Assembly: GCF_013449375.1 (NCBI RefSeq)
Contig: NZ_JACDRR010000010.1
Coordinates: 248,001-312,000 of the forward strand
Direction: 5' to 3'
DNA: 64,000 bases
DNA from: Pectobacterium sp. CFBP8739
Lineage (GTDB): Bacteria; Pseudomonadota; Gammaproteobacteria; Enterobacterales; Enterobacteriaceae
In this document: piece by piece, positions 9,919 to 19,474 of the stretch
Position numbering within the stretch: position 1 is the stretch's first letter
Layout: each line of letters starts with the position of its first letter
The notes under the pieces: model-generated
What the model saw: the letters and a program-made list of their open reading frames with translations, nothing else
The model's database searches: none
What the model was told of the DNA's origin: nothing
Position numbers and translations under genes: made by a program

Positions 9919-10578
9919 TTATTGGTATAGGCCGTTTTCGTCGATATAACGTAGCACGGTGGGTGGCAATAGGTCGTGGCAGTCCTGACCTTGTAGCCGA
10001 CGTTGGCGAATTTCCGTGGCGGAAATGGTGACCAGCGGCGTATCTGCCAAAAAGATCCGCCCTTGCGGTTGACGATGAAGATCGTCTGGCGTGTGGGTCA
10101 GATGCTCGTCCAGCCACTGTTGTAATTCGGGTGTTTCCAGCGTCGAGCAATAGCCTGGGCGCGCGCACACCAGCAAATGACAGACGCCGAGTAGATCCTG
10201 CCAGCGGTGCCAATGGTGTAGCGTCAGCAATGAATCCTGCCCGATGACAAAACCCAGCGGCGCATTACGGCCTTTTTCAGCCCTCAACGCTTCCAGTGTT
10301 TCAATGGTGTAAGAGGGGGTTTTTCGTTGTAGTTCACGATCGTCCACGGTAAAGAGCGGATTGCCTTCAACGGCTAGCTCAGCCATATGAAAACGCTGTC
10401 GGGAAGTCGCTTCGGGCTGCTGACGATGTGGCGGAACATTATTGGGCATCAGAACAACCTGAGTTAGCCCCACGAGATGTGCCAGTGCTGTCACTGGCTG
10501 AAGATGACCGTAATGAATCGGATCGAACGTGCCGCCAAAAAATGCGGTCAGCGATGGCGCTGTGGATGACGTATTCAA
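9919..10578 (-). CDS. nadD: Nicotinate-nucleotide adenylyltransferase
   Basis: NadD makes nicotinate adenine dinucleotide from NaMN and ATP in NAD synthesis. The nucleotidyltransferase signature [12 protein letters not shown] and the ISATEIR motif (the ISSTxIR of the family) are present. I choose a TTG start at 10578: it overlaps the holA stop by two bases and has GGAGG exactly 7 bases upstream. The in-frame ATG at 10608 has no ribosome site and would add ten unconserved residues. The resulting length is 219 residues, near that of E. coli NadD. The overlap implies coupling to holA translation. Confidence 0.93.
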   Translation of the reverse strand: MNTSSTAPSLTAFFGGTFDPIHYGHLQPVTALAHLVGLTQVVLMPNNVPPHRQQPEATSRQRFHMAELAVEGNPLFTVDDRELQRKTPSYTIETLEALRAEKGRNAPLGFVIGQDSLLTLHHWHRWQDLLGVCHLLVCARPGYCSTLETPELQQWLDEHLTHTPDDLHRQPQGRIFLADTPLVTISATEIRQRRLQGQDCHDLLPPTVLRYIDENGLYQ

Positions 10579-11600
10579 ATGAATGCCTCCGGCAAGGCTT
10601 TGCCGCATAGCAACATGGCAAGGGATTCAAGTTCAGACCAAACGGGCTGACCGTAGTCTTGCTTTAGCGTTATTTCTACCTGCGCCAGTAATCGCACAGC
10701 CTGCTGTAGTTGTTGAAGAGAAAGTCGCTGTAATACCTGTGTGAGCAGGTCACGCCGATTTTGCCATACTTTTTGCTGATCGAATAAGGTACGCAGCGGT
10801 GTGTCTGACATACGCCGTTTCAGCGTTAACAGTTGTAGGAGCTCACGCTGGAGCGTGCGCAGCAAAATAACCGGTTCGCAATCTTCCTGTTTTAGCTGCT
10901 GTAAAATGTGCCAAGCGCGTTTGCCTTTGCCGGCTAGCAGCGCATCAAGCCAATGGAATGGTGTGAAGTGGGCGGCATCATTAACGGCGCTTTCCACGCG
11001 CAGCAGAGTCAGTTTGCCATCAGGATAAAGCAGCGCCAGCCGTTCTAACGCCTGAGACAGTGCGAGAAGGTTACCTTCATAGCAATAGCAAATGAGCTGC
11101 GTAGCCTGTTCATCCAGCGTCAATTTCATGGTTTTGGCACGCTGGGCCACCCAGCGGGGAAGCTGTGCCTGTTCCGGCGTGAGACAGTTGATATAGACGC
11201 TGTCTTGCGCAAGCGCTTTGAACCAGGCACTGTTTTCCTGCGCTTTGGTCAGCTTCTGACCGCGCAGAATCAGCAAAATATCGGGGTGCAATAGCCCAGA
11301 AAGCTTGACCAGGTTTTCGCTTATCGCGGCATTTGGGCCGTTTTCCGGTAGAACCAGTAGGAGTGATTGGCGCGAGGCAAACAGGCTGAGCGCCTGACAG
11401 GTGCTGAAAATGGCATCCCAATCGGTATGAGGATCCAGAATGAAGCTGAAATGCTCGCTGAATTCGTGCTGTTGAGCGACCCGTTTAATGTTGTCGAGGC
11501 TTTCCTGTAGCAGGAGTTGGTCTGTGCCAAAGACCAAATAGCAACCGCGCAGCCCCTCATGGAGCTGTGCGGTGAGTTGTTCGGGGTAAAGCCGAATCAT
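10575..11600 (-). CDS. holA: DNA polymerase III delta subunit
   Basis: HolA opens the beta clamp and is the wrench of the clamp loader complex. The 341-residue protein is within two residues of E. coli HolA and begins [25 protein letters not shown]. The N-terminal degenerate AAA+ domain, the middle domain and the C-terminal helical collar domain can be followed by similarity. The start overlaps the lptE stop by four bases and the stop overlaps nadD, so lptE-holA-nadD are coupled. Confidence 0.96.
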   Translation of the reverse strand: MIRLYPEQLTAQLHEGLRGCYLVFGTDQLLLQESLDNIKRVAQQHEFSEHFSFILDPHTDWDAIFSTCQALSLFASRQSLLLVLPENGPNAAISENLVKLSGLLHPDILLILRGQKLTKAQENSAWFKALAQDSVYINCLTPEQAQLPRWVAQRAKTMKLTLDEQATQLICYCYEGNLLALSQALERLALLYPDGKLTLLRVESAVNDAAHFTPFHWLDALLAGKGKRAWHILQQLKQEDCEPVILLRTLQRELLQLLTLKRRMSDTPLRTLFDQQKVWQNRRDLLTQVLQRLSLQQLQQAVRLLAQVEITLKQDYGQPVWSELESLAMLLCGKALPEAFI

Positions 11601-12151
11601 GAACGCTTGGCGGCAGCATTGGAATCGGTGGACTGCAACCGATTTTTGACTTCTTGGCTACCGTTGATGGTCAGCAGTTTACGTACCAACTGCTGGGCAG
11701 CCTGCTCACGCATTTCCTGACGAACGATGTCCTGTTCGGCATCTTTCGCCAGTGCAGCCAGCGGGTTATCAAAGAACGTGCGGAACACCGTTACGCTGAG
11801 CGGATAAATGTCTTCACCCGGCATCAGCACTTGTGCTTGCAATGTCAGCACCATCTGGTACTCCGCCGTTTTACCGTCCTGAAAAATAGAAACAGTATCG
11901 CGCGTTTCGCTTGAGCCCAGTACCCGCAGAGACGGGATATCCTGACGCATCGCATCGTCAACGATTTTCACATCGCTGAGGCGGAGCTGCTCGCGTACTG
12001 CACGCGTGAGCGGGCCATAAGGGTCACTGCTGTCAAGCACCAGCGTTTGTAACTGCGCAGGCACTTGTGTCGTGCCGCGCAGATGAAAACCGCAGCCAGC
12101 GGTAATTAACACCGCCAGCCCCAGCAACAGCGTGAATAGACGATGTCGCAC
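11597..12151 (-). CDS. lptE: LPS-assembly lipoprotein LptE
   Basis: LptE is the lipoprotein plug of the outer-membrane LptD/LptE translocon that inserts lipopolysaccharide. The signal peptide ends in a lipobox with cysteine at residue 20 (LITAGC). The mature start [11 protein letters not shown] is typical, and the length (184) is close to E. coli (193). The C-terminal tail is poly-charged and unconserved. Lying between leuS and holA it matches E. coli order (formerly rlpB). Confidence 0.95.
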   Translation of the reverse strand: MRHRLFTLLLGLAVLITAGCGFHLRGTTQVPAQLQTLVLDSSDPYGPLTRAVREQLRLSDVKIVDDAMRQDIPSLRVLGSSETRDTVSIFQDGKTAEYQMVLTLQAQVLMPGEDIYPLSVTVFRTFFDNPLAALAKDAEQDIVRQEMREQAAQQLVRKLLTINGSQEVKNRLQSTDSNAAAKRS

Positions 12152-12165
12152 AGTTCCTCCTTGCC

Positions 12166-14748
12166 TTAACCCACAACCAGGTTAAGCAGTTTGCCAGGGA
12201 CATAAATCACTTTACGAACCGTGACGCCGTCCAGATATTTTGCGACCAGCGGTTCCTGAGCAGCGCGTTCGCGAACCTGTTCTTCGCTCGCGTCAGCGGC
12301 AACGGTAATTTTACCACGGACTTTACCGTTAACCTGCACGACGACCAGCTTGGAATCTTCGACCATTGCGCTCTCATCTGCAACCGGCCATGGCGCGGTA
12401 TCGATGTCGCCTTCGCCTTGCAGCGCCTGCCACAGTGTGAAGCAGACGTGCGGTGTGAACGGATAGAGCATACGAACAACGGCCAGCAGCGTCTCCTGCG
12501 TCAGCGCGCGATCTTGATCGCTGTCCTGCGGCGCTTTCGCCAGTTTGTTCATCAGCTCCATGATGGCGGCGATGGCGGTGTTGAAGGTCTGACGGCGGCC
12601 GATATCATCGGTCACTTTCGCAATCGTTTTGTGCAGATCGCGACGCAGTGATTTCTGATCTTCGTTCAGCGTCGCGACATCCAGCGCTGTTACCGCACCT
12701 TTCTCGGTATGCTCGAATGCCTGTCTCCAGACGCGTTTCAGGAAGCGGTTTGCGCCTTCTACGCCGGATTCCTGCCATTCCAGCGTCATTTCCGCCGGAG
12801 ACGCAAACATCATGAATAGACGCACGGTATCTGCACCGTATTTCTCTACCATGACCTGCGGGTCGATGCCGTTGTTTTTAGACTTCGACATTTTGCTCAT
12901 ACCCGCGTAGATCACATCACGGCCTTCGTTATCGACGGCTTTTACGATACGTCCTTTCTCATCACGTTCAACGGTGACGTCGGTAGGAGAAACCCAGACG
13001 CGCTCGCCGTTATTGCCCAAGTAATAGAAGGCATCGGCCAGCACCATGCCTTGGCACAGCAGGCGTTTGGCTGGTTCGTCAGACGTCACCAGACCCGCGT
13101 CGCGCATCAGTTTGTGGAAGAAGCGGAAATACATCAGGTGCATGATGGCGTGTTCGATACCGCCAACATATTGGTCAACGGGCAGCCAGTAGTTGGCGGC
13201 GGCTGGATCCAGCATTCCCTGATCGTACTGCGGGCAGGTGTAGCGCGCGTAGTACCAGGATGATTCCATAAAGGTGTCAAACGTGTCGGTTTCACGCAGC
13301 GCAGACTGACCGTTAACGGTCGTCTTAGCCCACTCTGGGTTAGATTTCAGTGGGCTGGTGATACCATCCATCACGACATCTTCCGGCAGGATCACCGGCA
13401 GTTGATCTTCTGGCGTTGGGATGACAGTACCGTCTTCCAGCGTCACCATTGGGATTGGTGCGCCCCAGTAACGCTGACGGGAGACACCCCAGTCGCGCAG
13501 GCGATAGTTGACTTTGCGCTCGCCAATGCCTTTCTCTACCAGTCTGTCGGCAATGGCATTGAAAGCGGCGTCGAAATCCAGACCATCAAACTCGCCAGAA
13601 TTGAACAGGCTGCCTTTTTCTGTCATCGCTTCAGCTGACAGATCGGGCTCGCTGCCGTCAGCATTCAGAATTACCGGCTTGATGGACAGATCGTATTTGG
13701 TGGCGAATTCCCAGTCGCGCTGGTCGTGACCCGGAACGGCCATCACAGCACCTGTGCCGTATTCCATCAGGACGAAGTTGGCGACCCAGATAGCGACTTT
13801 CTCGCCGTTCAATGGGTGAATAGCATACAGACCGGTTGCCATGCCTTTTTTTTCCATTGTCGCCATATCGGCTTCGGCAACTTTGGTATTACGGCATTCT
13901 GCAATGAAATCGGTCAGCGCAGGATTAGTGGCTGCGGCCTGTGCGGCAAGAGGGTGACCAGCGGCAACGGCAACGTAAGTCACGCCCATGAACGTATCGG
14001 GGCGCGTGGTGTAAACGGTCAGTTTCTCGGCGCTGTCCGCCACGTCAAAGGTGATTTCCACACCTTCAGAACGGCCGATCCAGTTACGCTGCATGGTTTT
14101 GACCTGCTCAGGCCAGCTTTCCAGTGTATCCAAATCGTTCAGCAATTGGTCGGCATAAGCGGTGATTTTGATAAACCACTGCGGAATTTCTTTGCGTTCA
14201 ACCTTGGTATCGCAACGCCAGCAGCAGCCATCGATAACCTGCTCGTTCGCCAGTACAGTCTGGTCGTTCGGGCACCAGTTAACGGCGGAGGTTTTTTTAT
14301 AAACTAGACCTTTCTCGTACAGCTTGGTGAAGAACCACTGTTCCCAGCGGTAGTAGTCTGGTTTACAGGTCGCGATTTCGCGATCCCAGTCATAGCCAAA
14401 GCCCAGCAGTTTGAGCTGGTTTTTCATGTAGTCGATGTTGGCGTAGGTCCATGGCGCTGGTGCGGTGTTGTTTTTGACCGCAGCCCCTTCTGCTGGCAGA
14501 CCAAAGGCATCCCAACCGATCGGTTGCAGAACGTTTTTACCCAGCATGCGCTGATAACGGGAGATCACGTCGCCGATGGTGTAGTTACGGACGTGGCCCA
14601 TATGTAGTCGGCCAGAAGGGTAAGGCAGCATGGAAAGGCAATAGTATTTTTCCTTGCCGGGTTGTTCGGTGACTTTAAATGTCTGCTTCTCTTGCCAGTG
14701 AAGCTGGACGTCCGCTTCTATCTCTTCTGGGCGGTATTGCTCTTGCAT
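12166..14748 (-). CDS. leuS: Leucyl-tRNA synthetase
   Basis: Class Ia synthetase charging tRNA-Leu. The 860 residues equal E. coli LeuS. The HIGH-type motif is [13 protein letters not shown] (HMGH), and the KMSKS motif appears as [11 protein letters not shown] zinc-binding CPNDQ/CCWRC segment, the CP1 editing domain (with the conserved TTRPDT strand) and the C-terminal domain ending in [12 protein letters not shown] are all present. It heads the leftward leuS-lptE-holA-nadD unit. Confidence 0.98.
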   Translation of the reverse strand: MQEQYRPEEIEADVQLHWQEKQTFKVTEQPGKEKYYCLSMLPYPSGRLHMGHVRNYTIGDVISRYQRMLGKNVLQPIGWDAFGLPAEGAAVKNNTAPAPWTYANIDYMKNQLKLLGFGYDWDREIATCKPDYYRWEQWFFTKLYEKGLVYKKTSAVNWCPNDQTVLANEQVIDGCCWRCDTKVERKEIPQWFIKITAYADQLLNDLDTLESWPEQVKTMQRNWIGRSEGVEITFDVADSAEKLTVYTTRPDTFMGVTYVAVAAGHPLAAQAAATNPALTDFIAECRNTKVAEADMATMEKKGMATGLYAIHPLNGEKVAIWVANFVLMEYGTGAVMAVPGHDQRDWEFATKYDLSIKPVILNADGSEPDLSAEAMTEKGSLFNSGEFDGLDFDAAFNAIADRLVEKGIGERKVNYRLRDWGVSRQRYWGAPIPMVTLEDGTVIPTPEDQLPVILPEDVVMDGITSPLKSNPEWAKTTVNGQSALRETDTFDTFMESSWYYARYTCPQYDQGMLDPAAANYWLPVDQYVGGIEHAIMHLMYFRFFHKLMRDAGLVTSDEPAKRLLCQGMVLADAFYYLGNNGERVWVSPTDVTVERDEKGRIVKAVDNEGRDVIYAGMSKMSKSKNNGIDPQVMVEKYGADTVRLFMMFASPAEMTLEWQESGVEGANRFLKRVWRQAFEHTEKGAVTALDVATLNEDQKSLRRDLHKTIAKVTDDIGRRQTFNTAIAAIMELMNKLAKAPQDSDQDRALTQETLLAVVRMLYPFTPHVCFTLWQALQGEGDIDTAPWPVADESAMVEDSKLVVVQVNGKVRGKITVAADASEEQVRERAAQEPLVAKYLDGVTVRKVIYVPGKLLNLVVG

Positions 14749-15059
14749 GGCTGCCAGGGGTCCTGTTTAGTGAAGAATCGCTACGTGTGAGTAGCCTGTT
14801 CTGATTCATAACAAAAGATCCGCATAGCATAGCCGTAAGCGGCGCGTGCAACAACACCCTGCGCCCGACTGAGGAATATTTCTGCTCTGTGAGCGACAGA
14901 CTGCGAGGCGTTGCGCAAATTGGCGACAATTTATCAGGCGTACTGGAAAAATAATCTAAAATAGAGAGAGATAGGCAACGTATCGATTTTTTGCCTCGTG
15001 TGCCAGACGGCGAATAGTCGTGCTTTATCGTCCTTCAACCCGCTTATTCAGGAGGAACC
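14749..15059. other. Divergent leuS/ybeL intergenic region
   Basis: These 311 bases separate two divergent genes and should carry a promoter for each. I see no clear sigma-70 pair on the leuS side. On the ybeL side an AT-rich run (AATAATCTAAAATAGAG near 14948) is a possible -10 region, and GGAGG lies just before the ybeL ATG. No gene is supported. Confidence 0.45.
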
Positions 15060-15542
15060 ATGAATAAACTAGCCCGTTATTACCGCGAGTTAATGGCTTC
15101 AGTGACGGCCCGGCTGAACAACGGGGAGCGCGATCTCGATAGTCTGGTGCTGAGCGCCCGCAAAACCTTGCAGGAAAGCTCGGAGCTGACGCAGAAAGAA
15201 ATAGAACAGGTGATTCAGGCCGTTCAGCGCGATCTGGAGGAGTTTGCCCGCAGCTATAGCGAAAGTCAGAATGCGTTTACCGATAGCGTTTTTATGCGAG
15301 TCATCAAGGAAAGCCTGTGGCAGGAACTTGCGGATATTACGGATAAAACTCAGCTTGAGTGGCGTGAGATTTTTAAAGATGTGAATCATCACGGAGTGTA
15401 CCACAGCGGTGAAGTGGTTGGGCTAGGCAATTTGGTGTGTGAGAACTGCCACCACCATATTGCGTTCTATACGCCGGAAGTCTTGCCACTCTGCCCGAAA
15501 TGCTCGCATGACTTGTTCCACCGCCAGCCGTTTCAGCCGTAA
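15060..15542 (+). CDS. ybeL: YbeL (DUF1451, zinc-ribbon protein)
   Basis: This 160-residue protein matches YbeL, divergent from leuS as in E. coli. Its N-terminal two thirds are predicted helical and rich in charged residues. Its C-terminus forms a zinc ribbon with two CxxC pairs (CENCHH and CPKCSH). The function is not established. The ATG at 15060 has a strong GGAGG site. A loose hairpin with CCGTAAGGC and GCCTTACGG arms follows the stop and may end transcription. Confidence 0.92.
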   Translation: MNKLARYYRELMASVTARLNNGERDLDSLVLSARKTLQESSELTQKEIEQVIQAVQRDLEEFARSYSESQNAFTDSVFMRVIKESLWQELADITDKTQLEWREIFKDVNHHGVYHSGEVVGLGNLVCENCHHHIAFYTPEVLPLCPKCSHDLFHRQPFQP

Positions 15543-15600
15543 GGCTGTAAGGCTGTAGGAGCAGTAAATAAGCTGCCTTACGGCATATTAAGATTTTTGG

Positions 15601-15732
15601 CAAACCGATTTACAGAACGAGAACGGTGATAATGGGATAGAAGAGTAAAGCGTTTGCGCCATGGATGGCGCAATCCGAGCTTACAACGGATGTACTTGCA
15701 GCGTCTTTACGATCTACCCATTACCACCGCTC
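15601..15732. repeat. Dispersed palindromic repeat, copy 1 (about 132 bp)
   Basis: This segment recurs at 45100-45230 with roughly 80-85% identity by eye, starting CAAACCGATTT and ending TACCACCGCTC. Each copy has terminal inverted arms (GGTAATGGG...GTAAAG type) and an internal perfect palindrome GCGCCATGGATGGCGC (15658-15673). The size and structure resemble intergenic palindromic families of enterobacteria such as ERIC or the Yersinia YPAL elements, but the bases do not match the ERIC consensus I know. It lies between the convergent ybeL and gltL genes. Confidence 0.85.
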
Positions 15733-15783
15733 GACGCGCTTTACCAGTCAGCAGCGTGCCTTATGGCACGCTTTATCTGAGTA

Positions 15784-16512
15784 TTAATGCAGGATTTTCG
15801 CTAGGAAGTCTTTCGCGCGTTCGGATTGTGGGTTATTGAAGAAGTCATCTTTGCGGGTGTCTTCAACGATTTTCCCCTCATCCATAAAGATCACGCGGTG
15901 CGCCACTTTACGGGCAAAGCCCATTTCATGGGTGACGACCATCATGGTCATGCCTTCTTGTGCCAATTCGACCATGACGTCCAGCACTTCGTTGATCATT
16001 TCTGGATCGAGTGCGGATGTCGGCTCATCAAATAGCATCGCGATAGGGTCCATACACAGTGCGCGGGCGATAGCCACACGCTGCTGCTGACCACCGGAAA
16101 GTTGCCCTGGGTACTTGTTAGCGTGTGCGGCCAGCCCAACGCGTTCTAATAGCTTCTGTGCTTTGGCTTTGGCATCTTCACGCTTACGTTTCAGCACTTT
16201 TACCTGCGCGAGCGTTAGGTTCTCGATAATCGACAGATGTGGGAACAGTTCAAAGTGCTGGAACACCATCCCGACTTTGGAACGTAGCTGAGCCAGATTG
16301 GTGTTTTTATCATTAACGGCAATGCCATTAACGGTAATTTCACCTTGTTGGATCGGTTCCAGACCATTTACGGTTTTAATCAGGGTTGACTTGCCGGAGC
16401 CTGAAGGCCCACAGACGACCACGACTTCACCTTTTTTTACTTCTGTGGAGCAGTCGGCTAGCACCTGAAATTGGCCGTACCATTTAGAAACATTTTTCAG
16501 GGAAATCATCAA
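15784..16512 (-). CDS. gltL: Glutamate/aspartate ABC transporter ATPase
   Basis: ATP-binding subunit of the GltIJKL importer. It has Walker [10 protein letters not shown], the signature [15 protein letters not shown], Walker [12 protein letters not shown] and the switch histidine in [11 protein letters not shown]. The 242-residue length is standard for the polar amino-acid class. The start overlaps the gltK stop by four bases, so the permease and ATPase genes are coupled. A hairpin (GCGTGCC/GGCACGC near 15753-15770) follows the stop and is a weak terminator candidate. Confidence 0.96.
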   Translation of the reverse strand: MMISLKNVSKWYGQFQVLADCSTEVKKGEVVVVCGPSGSGKSTLIKTVNGLEPIQQGEITVNGIAVNDKNTNLAQLRSKVGMVFQHFELFPHLSIIENLTLAQVKVLKRKREDAKAKAQKLLERVGLAAHANKYPGQLSGGQQQRVAIARALCMDPIAMLFDEPTSALDPEMINEVLDVMVELAQEGMTMMVVTHEMGFARKVAHRVIFMDEGKIVEDTRKDDFFNNPQSERAKDFLAKILH

Positions 16513-17183
16513 ACCGTCCTTTTTTTCAGGTAACTGACCAGCATTGAGGCTGAAATGCTGAAGATAAAATAAATGAACCCAGCAAACAGGATCATTTCAA
16601 CTTGTGTTCCGTCACGCTCACCGATGGTTGAGGCGGTACGGAAGAAATCTGCGAGGCTGAGCACGTAAACCAACGATGTATCCTGAAACAGGACAATCCC
16701 TTGTGTTAGCAGCAAGGGCACCATGGCGCGGAATGCCTGTGGCAGAATAACCAACTTCATGGATTGCCAGTGTGTCATGCCTAAGGCAAGCGCCGCGGAG
16801 GATTGGCCGCGCGATATGCTGAGGATACCCGCACGAATGATTTCAGAATAATAGGCTGCCTCGAACAGCGAGAAGGCTACCATAGCTGAAATCAGTCGAA
16901 TATCGGTTTTCGGCGACAGCCCAAGCACATTTTGTAATAAGCTAGGAACCACCAGATAGAACCACAACAGCACCATAACGAGTGGAACGGAGCGGAACAG
17001 GTTCACATACAGTTTAGCGAACCAACTGATAGGTTTGATCGGCGACAGGCGCATGACTGCCAGAATCGTGCCCCACACAATCCCGAATACCACCGCCGTC
17101 AGCGTAATTTTGAGTGTAACGACCATCCCCTGAATCAGGTACGGCATGCTTGGCCCAATTGAGCTCCAGTCAAATTCATACAT
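16509..17183 (-). CDS. gltK: Glutamate/aspartate ABC transporter permease GltK
   Basis: One of two inner-membrane permeases of the acidic amino-acid importer. The 224-residue protein has about five membrane helices and the EAA loop typical of the HisM/GlnP family ([20 protein letters not shown]). It starts [16 protein letters not shown], as E. coli GltK does. It is three bases from gltJ and overlaps gltL. Confidence 0.96.
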   Translation of the reverse strand: MYEFDWSSIGPSMPYLIQGMVVTLKITLTAVVFGIVWGTILAVMRLSPIKPISWFAKLYVNLFRSVPLVMVLLWFYLVVPSLLQNVLGLSPKTDIRLISAMVAFSLFEAAYYSEIIRAGILSISRGQSSAALALGMTHWQSMKLVILPQAFRAMVPLLLTQGIVLFQDTSLVYVLSLADFFRTASTIGERDGTQVEMILFAGFIYFIFSISASMLVSYLKKRTV

Positions 17184-17186
17184 GAT

Positions 17187-17927
17187 TTATTTGCTCCCCA
17201 TATTGCCCGGCAAACGGGTTTTTCGCTCAACGACCTGCATAATCAACATAATGATGGCATTGATGCCAACGTACGCCAGCGTGATAGCGGTAAAGGATTC
17301 ATACGCGTGGGCGGAATAGTCCAGCAGTTTCCCCGCCTGTGCCGCCATATCCACCAGACCAATTGTTGACGCGATAGCCGAGTTTTTTACCAGGTTCAGC
17401 ATCTCTGACGTCAACGGCGGAACAATGACGCGATACGCATTGGGCAGCAACACATAACGGTACGTTTGTGGCAGCGTCAGGCCCATTGCCAGCCCAGCGG
17501 CTTTCTGCCCGCGTGGTAGCGATTGAATCCCCGCACGCACCTGCTCACAAACGCGCGCTGCGGTGAAAAGTCCTAGACAAATCATTGATGACAGGAAGAA
17601 CTGAATATTCGGATCTAGCTCGGCTTTAAACCACATGCCGATGCCAGCAGGAAGCAGTTCGGGAACGACCAAATACCAGGTAAAGAACTGAACAATCAGC
17701 GGAACGTTACGAAATAGCTCGACGTAGCAGGTACCAATGCCCGCAACAAAACGGTTCGGGACGGTACGCAAGATGCCAAATAAAGAGCCAACGAGAAAGG
17801 CGATAATCCAGGCGCAGATAGACAATGTGACGGTGACTTGCAGACCGGACAAAATCCATCCGAGGTAGGTTGTGTTGCCGAAAGGGGCGTCTTGTAGAAA
17901 TATGCCCCAGTTCCAATCTATAGACAT
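17187..17927 (-). CDS. gltJ: Glutamate/aspartate ABC transporter permease GltJ
   Basis: Second permease of the importer, 246 residues, starting MSIDWNWGIFLQDAPFG as in E. coli. It has several hydrophobic helices and an EAA-type loop (AARVCEQVRAGIQSLPRGQ). The ATG is preceded by ACCGGAG. A terminator-like hairpin stands immediately upstream, so gltJKL expression depends on read-through from gltI or on an internal promoter. Confidence 0.96.
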   Translation of the reverse strand: MSIDWNWGIFLQDAPFGNTTYLGWILSGLQVTVTLSICAWIIAFLVGSLFGILRTVPNRFVAGIGTCYVELFRNVPLIVQFFTWYLVVPELLPAGIGMWFKAELDPNIQFFLSSMICLGLFTAARVCEQVRAGIQSLPRGQKAAGLAMGLTLPQTYRYVLLPNAYRVIVPPLTSEMLNLVKNSAIASTIGLVDMAAQAGKLLDYSAHAYESFTAITLAYVGINAIIMLIMQVVERKTRLPGNMGSK

Positions 17928-17941
17928 AACGAACTCCGGTA

Positions 17942-17967
17942 AAAAAAGGGTAGCGGAGCTACCCTGA
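17942..17967 (-). terminator. Rho-independent terminator between gltI and gltJ
   Basis: On the minus strand AGGGTAGC, a short loop and GCTACCCT are followed by TTTTTTT, only about 15 bases before the gltJ ATG. It would make gltI more abundant than gltJKL, as is usual for binding proteins. Confidence 0.85.
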
Positions 17968-18140
17968 AGATTGATGAGCGGCCATATCCCCGTTCTGTTT
18001 CAAGCTACAGGCGTATTGTTTGTTTTCCTGTTTATCGAAATGTCTCGGGGCAACATGTGATGGGGAACGACCATCACATGCCTGTCTGTCCTGCCACGAA
18101 TCAGCAATCAGAGGGCAGATGACTCTGCCCTTATTCTCAT
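17942..18140 (-). ncRNA. sroC: Probable SroC-like small RNA / gltI 3' region
   Basis: E. coli makes the SroC RNA from the gltI-gltJ interval; it acts as a sponge for GcvB. Here the 219-base interval on the minus strand has three hairpins: AGGGCAGA/TCTGCCCT (18111-18130), CATGTGATGG/CCATCACATG (18053-18079), and AGGGTAGC/GCTACCCT (17949-17966). The last is followed by seven T residues, a textbook terminator right before gltJ. The position and terminator fit SroC; the exact 5' end and GcvB pairing were not determined. Confidence 0.55.
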
Positions 18141-18146
18141 TATTAA

Positions 18147-19043
18147 TTAGTTGAGCGCTTTGTCATTTGGCGCTTTGAACAAGGCCTTCATTTCATCTGA
18201 CAGTGCAAAGTTCAGGTTAAGATCTTTTGGTGGAATAGGCTGTTTAAACCAGCGATCGAACCATTTTTCAGCTTCACCGGAGGTCTGAACCTCAGCGATG
18301 GTGTCATCAACCAGTTTCTTGAATTGCGGGTCGTCTTTACGCAGCATACAGCCGTAGGCTTCTTCAGACTGCGCTTTGCCGACGATGTCCCACTGATCGG
18401 CGCTTTTCGCTTTCGCACGTTCGCCAGCCAGCAAAGCATCATCCATCATGAAGGCCACAGCACGGCCGCTTTCCAGCGTACGGAAGGAGTCGCCGTGGTC
18501 TTTCGCGCTGATGATGCGCATTTTCATCTGTTTTTCTTCATTCAGCTTATTCAGCAGAACTTCAGAGGTGGTACCGGAGGTGACGACCACCGTTTTACCT
18601 GCCAGATCTGGAAAGTCTTTTATGCCGGAGTCTTTTTTGGTTAACAGACGCGTACCGACCACGAAAATGGTGTTAGAGAATGCGGCTTGTTTCTGGCGTT
18701 CCAGATTGTTGGTCGTTGAACCACATTCAAAATCGAATGTACCGTTCTGCAACAGAGGGATACGGTTCTGAGAAGTGATAGGGAGTAGCTTGACCTGCAG
18801 GTTAGGCGCATCCAGTTTTTTCTTAATCGCTTCGACAATTTTGTCAGAGTAAGCCTGAGAATAGCCAACCACTTTTTGCGTGTTGTCATAGTAAGAAAAA
18901 GGCACGGACGATTCGCGGTGTCCAATAACGATCACGCCATTATCTTTGACCTTTTTCAGGGTACCGGCCAGATCTTCAGCCTGAGCTACGCTGGCGGCTG
19001 TGCCAAGCAGAAGCAGTGATAATGCCAGTTTACGCATTTGCAT
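18147..19043 (-). CDS. gltI: Glutamate/aspartate periplasmic binding protein
   Basis: Substrate-binding component of the GltIJKL importer. The signal peptide is residues 1-22 (ending SVAQA). The type-2 periplasmic binding fold follows, with the GVIVIGHRESSVPFSYYD opening and the conserved TSGTTSEVLLNKLNEE segment. At 298 residues it is the length expected and about 75-80% like E. coli GltI by eye. It is first in the gltIJKL unit and separated from gltJ by the SroC-like region. Confidence 0.96.
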   Translation of the reverse strand: MQMRKLALSLLLLGTAASVAQAEDLAGTLKKVKDNGVIVIGHRESSVPFSYYDNTQKVVGYSQAYSDKIVEAIKKKLDAPNLQVKLLPITSQNRIPLLQNGTFDFECGSTTNNLERQKQAAFSNTIFVVGTRLLTKKDSGIKDFPDLAGKTVVVTSGTTSEVLLNKLNEEKQMKMRIISAKDHGDSFRTLESGRAVAFMMDDALLAGERAKAKSADQWDIVGKAQSEEAYGCMLRKDDPQFKKLVDDTIAEVQTSGEAEKWFDRWFKQPIPPKDLNLNFALSDEMKALFKAPNDKALN

Positions 19044-19280
19044 GTTCTAACTCCTTTGCTGTCGTTGCTGCAATAGTTATAGCGCTGTCATGAATAACCG
19101 TATGGTTAATATGCCCGTCATTTTCAAGTTAACGTGTACCGCTGCATCACTCATAACGCTTTGCGACTTATCAGTGATACCGCTGCACCGTTAAAGCGCG
19201 AAGTTACTGTCTCTACAGTTAAAAAGTAGCTGATTGTAAATAGATTGAAATGAAAATGTTTGTTTTTTGCGATACCCGCC

Positions 19281-19324
19281 GCACCAAATGGCTGCAATGT
19301 CAGTGTGTGGCACCAATTTGGTGC
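19281..19324. promoter_or_regulatory. Tandem GCACC-N5-GGTGC palindromes, NtrC-like
   Basis: GCACCAATTTGGTGC (19310-19324) is a perfect palindrome of the form bound by NtrC (GCAC-N-NNNNN-GTGC type). A second, imperfect copy GCACCAAATGGCTGC lies with its centre 29 bases away. Paired sites at this distance are typical of NtrC enhancers, and the gene downstream takes up glutamate and aspartate. No sigma-54 -24/-12 element was found in the 240 bases toward gltI, which weakens the case. Confidence 0.4.
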
Positions 19325-19423
19325 GCTACTTGCTCCAATAGAGAGCCTGAAGCCGACGCAATATCCAAAAAAATACAGAAACAACCTTTTACAGGGTAAT
19401 AACAGGCAAATACCGTGCCATAA

Positions 19424-19453
19424 ATAAAAAAAGGCATGCAAAAGCATGCCCTT
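19424..19453 (-). terminator. Terminator downstream of lnt
   Basis: On the minus strand GGGCATGC, a TTTT loop and GCATGCC are followed by TTTTTTT. It lies 22 bases after the lnt stop and ends the ybeZ-ybeY-corC-lnt unit. Confidence 0.88.
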
Positions 19454-19474
19454 AGGGAAGTGAGAGGAGAGTGG

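Larger units (their letters stand above)
19044..19474. other. gltI upstream region (431 bp)
   Basis: No gene is supported. On the lnt side lies the lnt terminator. The middle holds two palindromic sites (19281-19295 and 19310-19324). The 200 bases nearest gltI are AT-rich and should contain its promoter; I could not identify a sigma-70 or sigma-54 promoter with confidence. Confidence 0.5.

Noticed and set aside
15541-15560. AGGCTGTAAGGCTGTAG also seen in similar form near 46740
   Set aside because: The match is short, one copy is inside kdpD coding sequence, and it looks like coincidence rather than a repeat family.
15654-15839. Small frames inside the dispersed repeat (also 45153-45353)
   Set aside because: Both start at the repeat core (MRHGWR...) only because the core palindrome has an ATG. 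The rest is unrelated between copies.
19044-19280. Sigma-54 promoter before gltI
   Set aside because: No GG-N10-GC element with acceptable flanks was found on the minus strand.
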